Shown: positions 57,170 through 60,000 of the stretch, piece by piece
How the letters are laid out: every line of letters begins with the position of its first letter
How positions within the stretch are numbered: position 1 is the first letter of the stretch
From: Polytrichum commune
Taxonomy: Eukaryota > Streptophyta > Polytrichopsida > Polytrichales > Polytrichaceae
Direction of reading: 5' to 3'
DNA length: 60,000 nucleotides
NCBI GenBank assembly: GCA_950295325.1
Contig: OX485803.1
Coordinates: forward strand, 15,874,001 to 15,934,000
Translations under genes and position numbers: made by a program
The notes under the pieces: model-generated
What the model was told of the DNA's origin: nothing
Seen by the model: only the letters and a program-made list of their open reading frames with translations
Databases searched by the model: none

Positions 57170-58420
57170 GTTGGGGGAAGCTCTGAAGGGGGCCAGGAAA
57201 AACTCTCTGGCTCTCTCTCACTCTCTCTCTCAGGCTCTGGAGAGCTGCCGGAGCGGAGCTCTCACAGGGAACGACAGTGAGATGGTTTTCGACAGTGTTC
57301 GATGAAGGGAAGAGCATGAGGAAGAGCAAGATGGACAGGGCGTGGGAGCCCTGTCGACAATGGTAGGTGTCGGAGGCTTTCTGGTCGCTGTTGTCAACTG
57401 GGTCAAACGAACAGCGGGAAGAGCAGACAGTCGGAAAAGCAAGTGAGAGGCCGACATCAGGGCCGGTTAGGAAGGGAATGTCGGATGCCGAAGGAGGAGC
57501 ACACTACAGAAGGAGGAAGCTCCGCCGAACGAGAGCACTCCAGGCTCTGGACACAAAAAGAAGAGTAACAGGGAAGGGAGGTCGGCCCGAGAAGAATGGT
57601 GCGACGGCGGTAGCTGGTCGGTGATGATAATTGTCCGGTGTCGGTAGAAGAAGAATTGCTCACTGAGAGTGCGAGGGATACCACGGTGTGTAGTTGAGCT
57701 ACTTAATTCAGGTGGCCCTCATCGGAAATTGTCGCCGCAGCTTAAAACGTGCCCATCTAAGTGAGAACAGATGCCCAAACTCTCTGCCGAGTTGTCTCTT
57801 CACTTTCCTTTGTGTCTGGTGCGGCTTCTGCTTCAGCGAGCTGCCCATTAGTCCAGGAGACAGGAGTCAATGTGTTGGTAGCCACAAAGTTGCTGGAGCT
57901 TGAGAAAATTGCTGCATTGGTTATCTGTTAGCGACTTGGCCAAGCCACCTGAGAGCAATCCAGTTGCAACACAGGCTGCCATTGCTAAGATTCCCGAAGT
58001 GCAAGAATGCAGTTGCAGCAGCCCGACTTGTGAGTCGAAGTAGACTTCGCCACTCCTTGCTGTGTGTTTGAACGATAGAGATGTAGGGGGAATCTGAAGT
58101 GTGCACAATTGGGCATCATACAGAGCATATTTAGGATCACGGAAATTGCTCGGTCAATCAGGGCTAGAATTACCCGGATTGCGGAGGCAGGCAGAGCTAG
58201 CGAGTGGACTGCACGTATGGAGCTGACCGCTTGAGGGGAAGCAATCTGCTGGCTGGCTGAAGGGGAGGTCGTTGAGGGACTGGCAAGGAGAGAGAGTGAG
58301 GCCTCATTTGCTGGAGTAAGAATTCCAGGGGACTCGGCTGAGTGGTGACTGGGTGGAGTTTAGAGCAGTCCCTGGAAGTGAGCAAGGACCGAAAATTGAA
58401 GATAGGAGCTTGTGACTAGT
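57170..58420. other. GC-richer region, function unknown
   Basis: Clearly richer in G and C than the rest of the window, with a (CT)-rich tract at about 57203-57236 and overlapping frames of 60-86 codons on both strands. None has a domain. A GC-rich, pyrimidine-tract-bearing segment could be the 5' part of a gene, a promoter, or the leader of another retroelement. I cannot choose between them. Confidence 0.4.
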
Positions 58421-60000
58421 AGATCAGTAGGCAGTGTTGTAATTGTGTGGGTGTGAATTTAGGTAGTTAGGTAGTACCTAATCGGGTAGTTGTTAAATGA
58501 TCAGATTTATTGTTTCTAACTAGAATGACGCAAAATTGAACTAAAACAATTACTACCAAAAATGAAGATGATTGAAAATTTCAAAAAATTATACAAAAGA
58601 TATTATTAATGGTTATGTATATGTTGAAAATTTTATCATAATTTCTAAAATTATCTATGGCATATAATATAGGGTAGCAAACTTTGTTTGCACATGGTTA
58701 TGAAACGTAAGGGGTTGTGATCGCCCCAAGGACTGTGCCAATGTTTGATAGTTAGATTAACATTGAGAAGGGATTTCTCAAGAAAGTACAACCTTCAATT
58801 GAATTTAGATATAGACTCTATGGATGGTGAGACAAACTTGTAAAGTTACAGCATTGTTACTTGGGAGTGCTAATATTGAATTCTCATTGTTCCAGTTTTT
58901 ATATAAGAGCCTGGATGAAATTGGGACCAACCTTAGTAATGAAGGCATGCGGAAGAAGCCATATACACGTAATCATCTTTTCAAATTGAAATAAAGTTGA
59001 TGGCAGCAATTACCTGGAAATGCTAAGACAATTGTCTGATATATATTTCAATTTATTAAATTAGTAATGGGTACAAATTTTCCCTAGATGTTGAAATAAC
59101 ATAATACACATTCATCCAACATATTAATGGGGTAATAATTCCGAAATAGGTAAGGCTTGAACAATCAGTGAATGGGAATGCCAAATCGAGCAATCGTCAA
59201 GACTATGGTCTTGACAGTAATACTAGAGTTTATTGTGTTAATCTAACCTTTGGCAGAGAATGAACAATCAACATGTGAAGACTATTGATCGTGAATGATG
59301 AAAGGATCTTGAGGAGACCAAAGGACATACTGATTGAGAAAGTGGTAACTAACAATTGATATGTAAAACCTGATATTGAATTGACCTTAGTAATGGATAA
59401 CTCGGAATTCAATCAATGTTAATTACTAGATGTCTTAAATAATATTCTTGGAAATGAGAAGTGAAATGAATTGTACATGTTGTTACTCTAAGACATAAGA
59501 GGTTAAATTGGAATCTCTCACTAAAGATGATAAATCAAAGAAACTTGTTATGCCATATTAACCTGCATACGCGGTATGACTTATTGTCGCACCCGATGAG
59601 TAACATGGTTACTATGGCTAAGGCAAGGTAAAAGACTATAGCCAAACATCATAACTTAAAATCATATCTTATGAAAGAACACGGAAGATCGAGGAAGATT
59701 AACTGCACTGCAATTTTAAGGTACCCTAAAATAGAATTAATTAATACAAGATTATTGACTACACCAAATTGCCATTGGCTTTGGTAAATAGACTCAAATA
59801 GGATACTCATGCAAGACAATTGACTATGGTTGTGCCTATGCTTGTGCACTGGACTTGGTCCCATTGAAATGAACTCATTGCCAGACTATTGCCTAGGTAA
59901 TTAGAGTGAGGTGAGAGACTGTCATAATTGCATGTACTGCGCATGAGTGATTTTATAAATTTTTAATCCAAATATGAACTGATAATGCTTATTAAATCTT
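58421..60000. other. No gene recognised
   Basis: A/T-rich to the window end. Phrases such as GACTATGGTCTTGACAGTAA and TTATTGTCGCACCCGATGAG look retroelement-like, but no second copy or domain was seen to support it. Confidence 0.35.

Noticed and set aside
57230-57684. Overlapping 75-85 codon frames on both strands
   Set aside because: GC-rich DNA yields longer chance frames; the frames overlap on opposite strands and show no domain.

Overview
The window looks like intergenic DNA from a plant nuclear genome, probably a large and repeat-rich one. I found no intact host gene, no tRNA or rRNA gene and no CRISPR array. The plant assignment rests on the mobile elements: a Ty3/gypsy chromovirus with an initiator-Met-tRNA primer site and a C-terminal chromodomain, a plant-type Ty1/copia element, LINE 3' remnants of the zf-RVT type, pogo-like transposase remnants, and several families of small non-autonomous terminal-inverted-repeat (TIR) elements (MITEs). 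I cannot name the species. Nearly all open frames outside these elements are short and unrelated to anything I recognise.

Layout. 0-6 kb: Tourist-like MITEs (198-697, a truncated copy at 739-867, and 3569-4067), a Mutator-type MITE (1521-1989), a tandem duplication (4214-4434), a second Tourist-like family (4984-5632) and another TIR family (5692-5929). 7.7-13.8 kb: a complete but dead gypsy chromovirus with two 801-bp LTRs. 16.5-21.5 kb: two LINE 3' ends and a decayed pogo-like DDE transposase. 23.5-26.2 kb: an old repeat, then a TIR element with a Mutator-type MITE nested inside it, then another TIR element. 27.3-30.1 kb: dispersed repeats, including two tRNA-derived SINE-like segments. 32.3-34.5 kb: a decayed pogo-like element interrupted by a Tourist-like MITE, followed by an Emigrant-like MITE. 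35.7-37.1 kb: more MITEs, one nested in another and holding a 33-bp-arm hairpin. 38.6-44.0 kb: a TIR element, then a reverse-strand copia element that has lost reverse transcriptase and RNase H. 45.9-53.2 kb: copies of a small CACTG-ended TIR family and an inverted repeat. 57.2-58.4 kb: a more GC-rich stretch of unknown role.

The most interesting points are these. The gypsy LTRs carry about eleven short dyads in U3; their arms change together while the TAGAC-type centre stays nearly constant. The same element has nearly identical LTRs but 12 in-frame stops and 6 frameshifts, so it probably moved as an already dead passenger. The copia integrase frame runs straight into the LTR, which marks a precise internal deletion. 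Several nested insertions have readable target-site duplications, and in two cases an empty-site relative lies in the same window. All calls come from reading the sequence; no database search was run.
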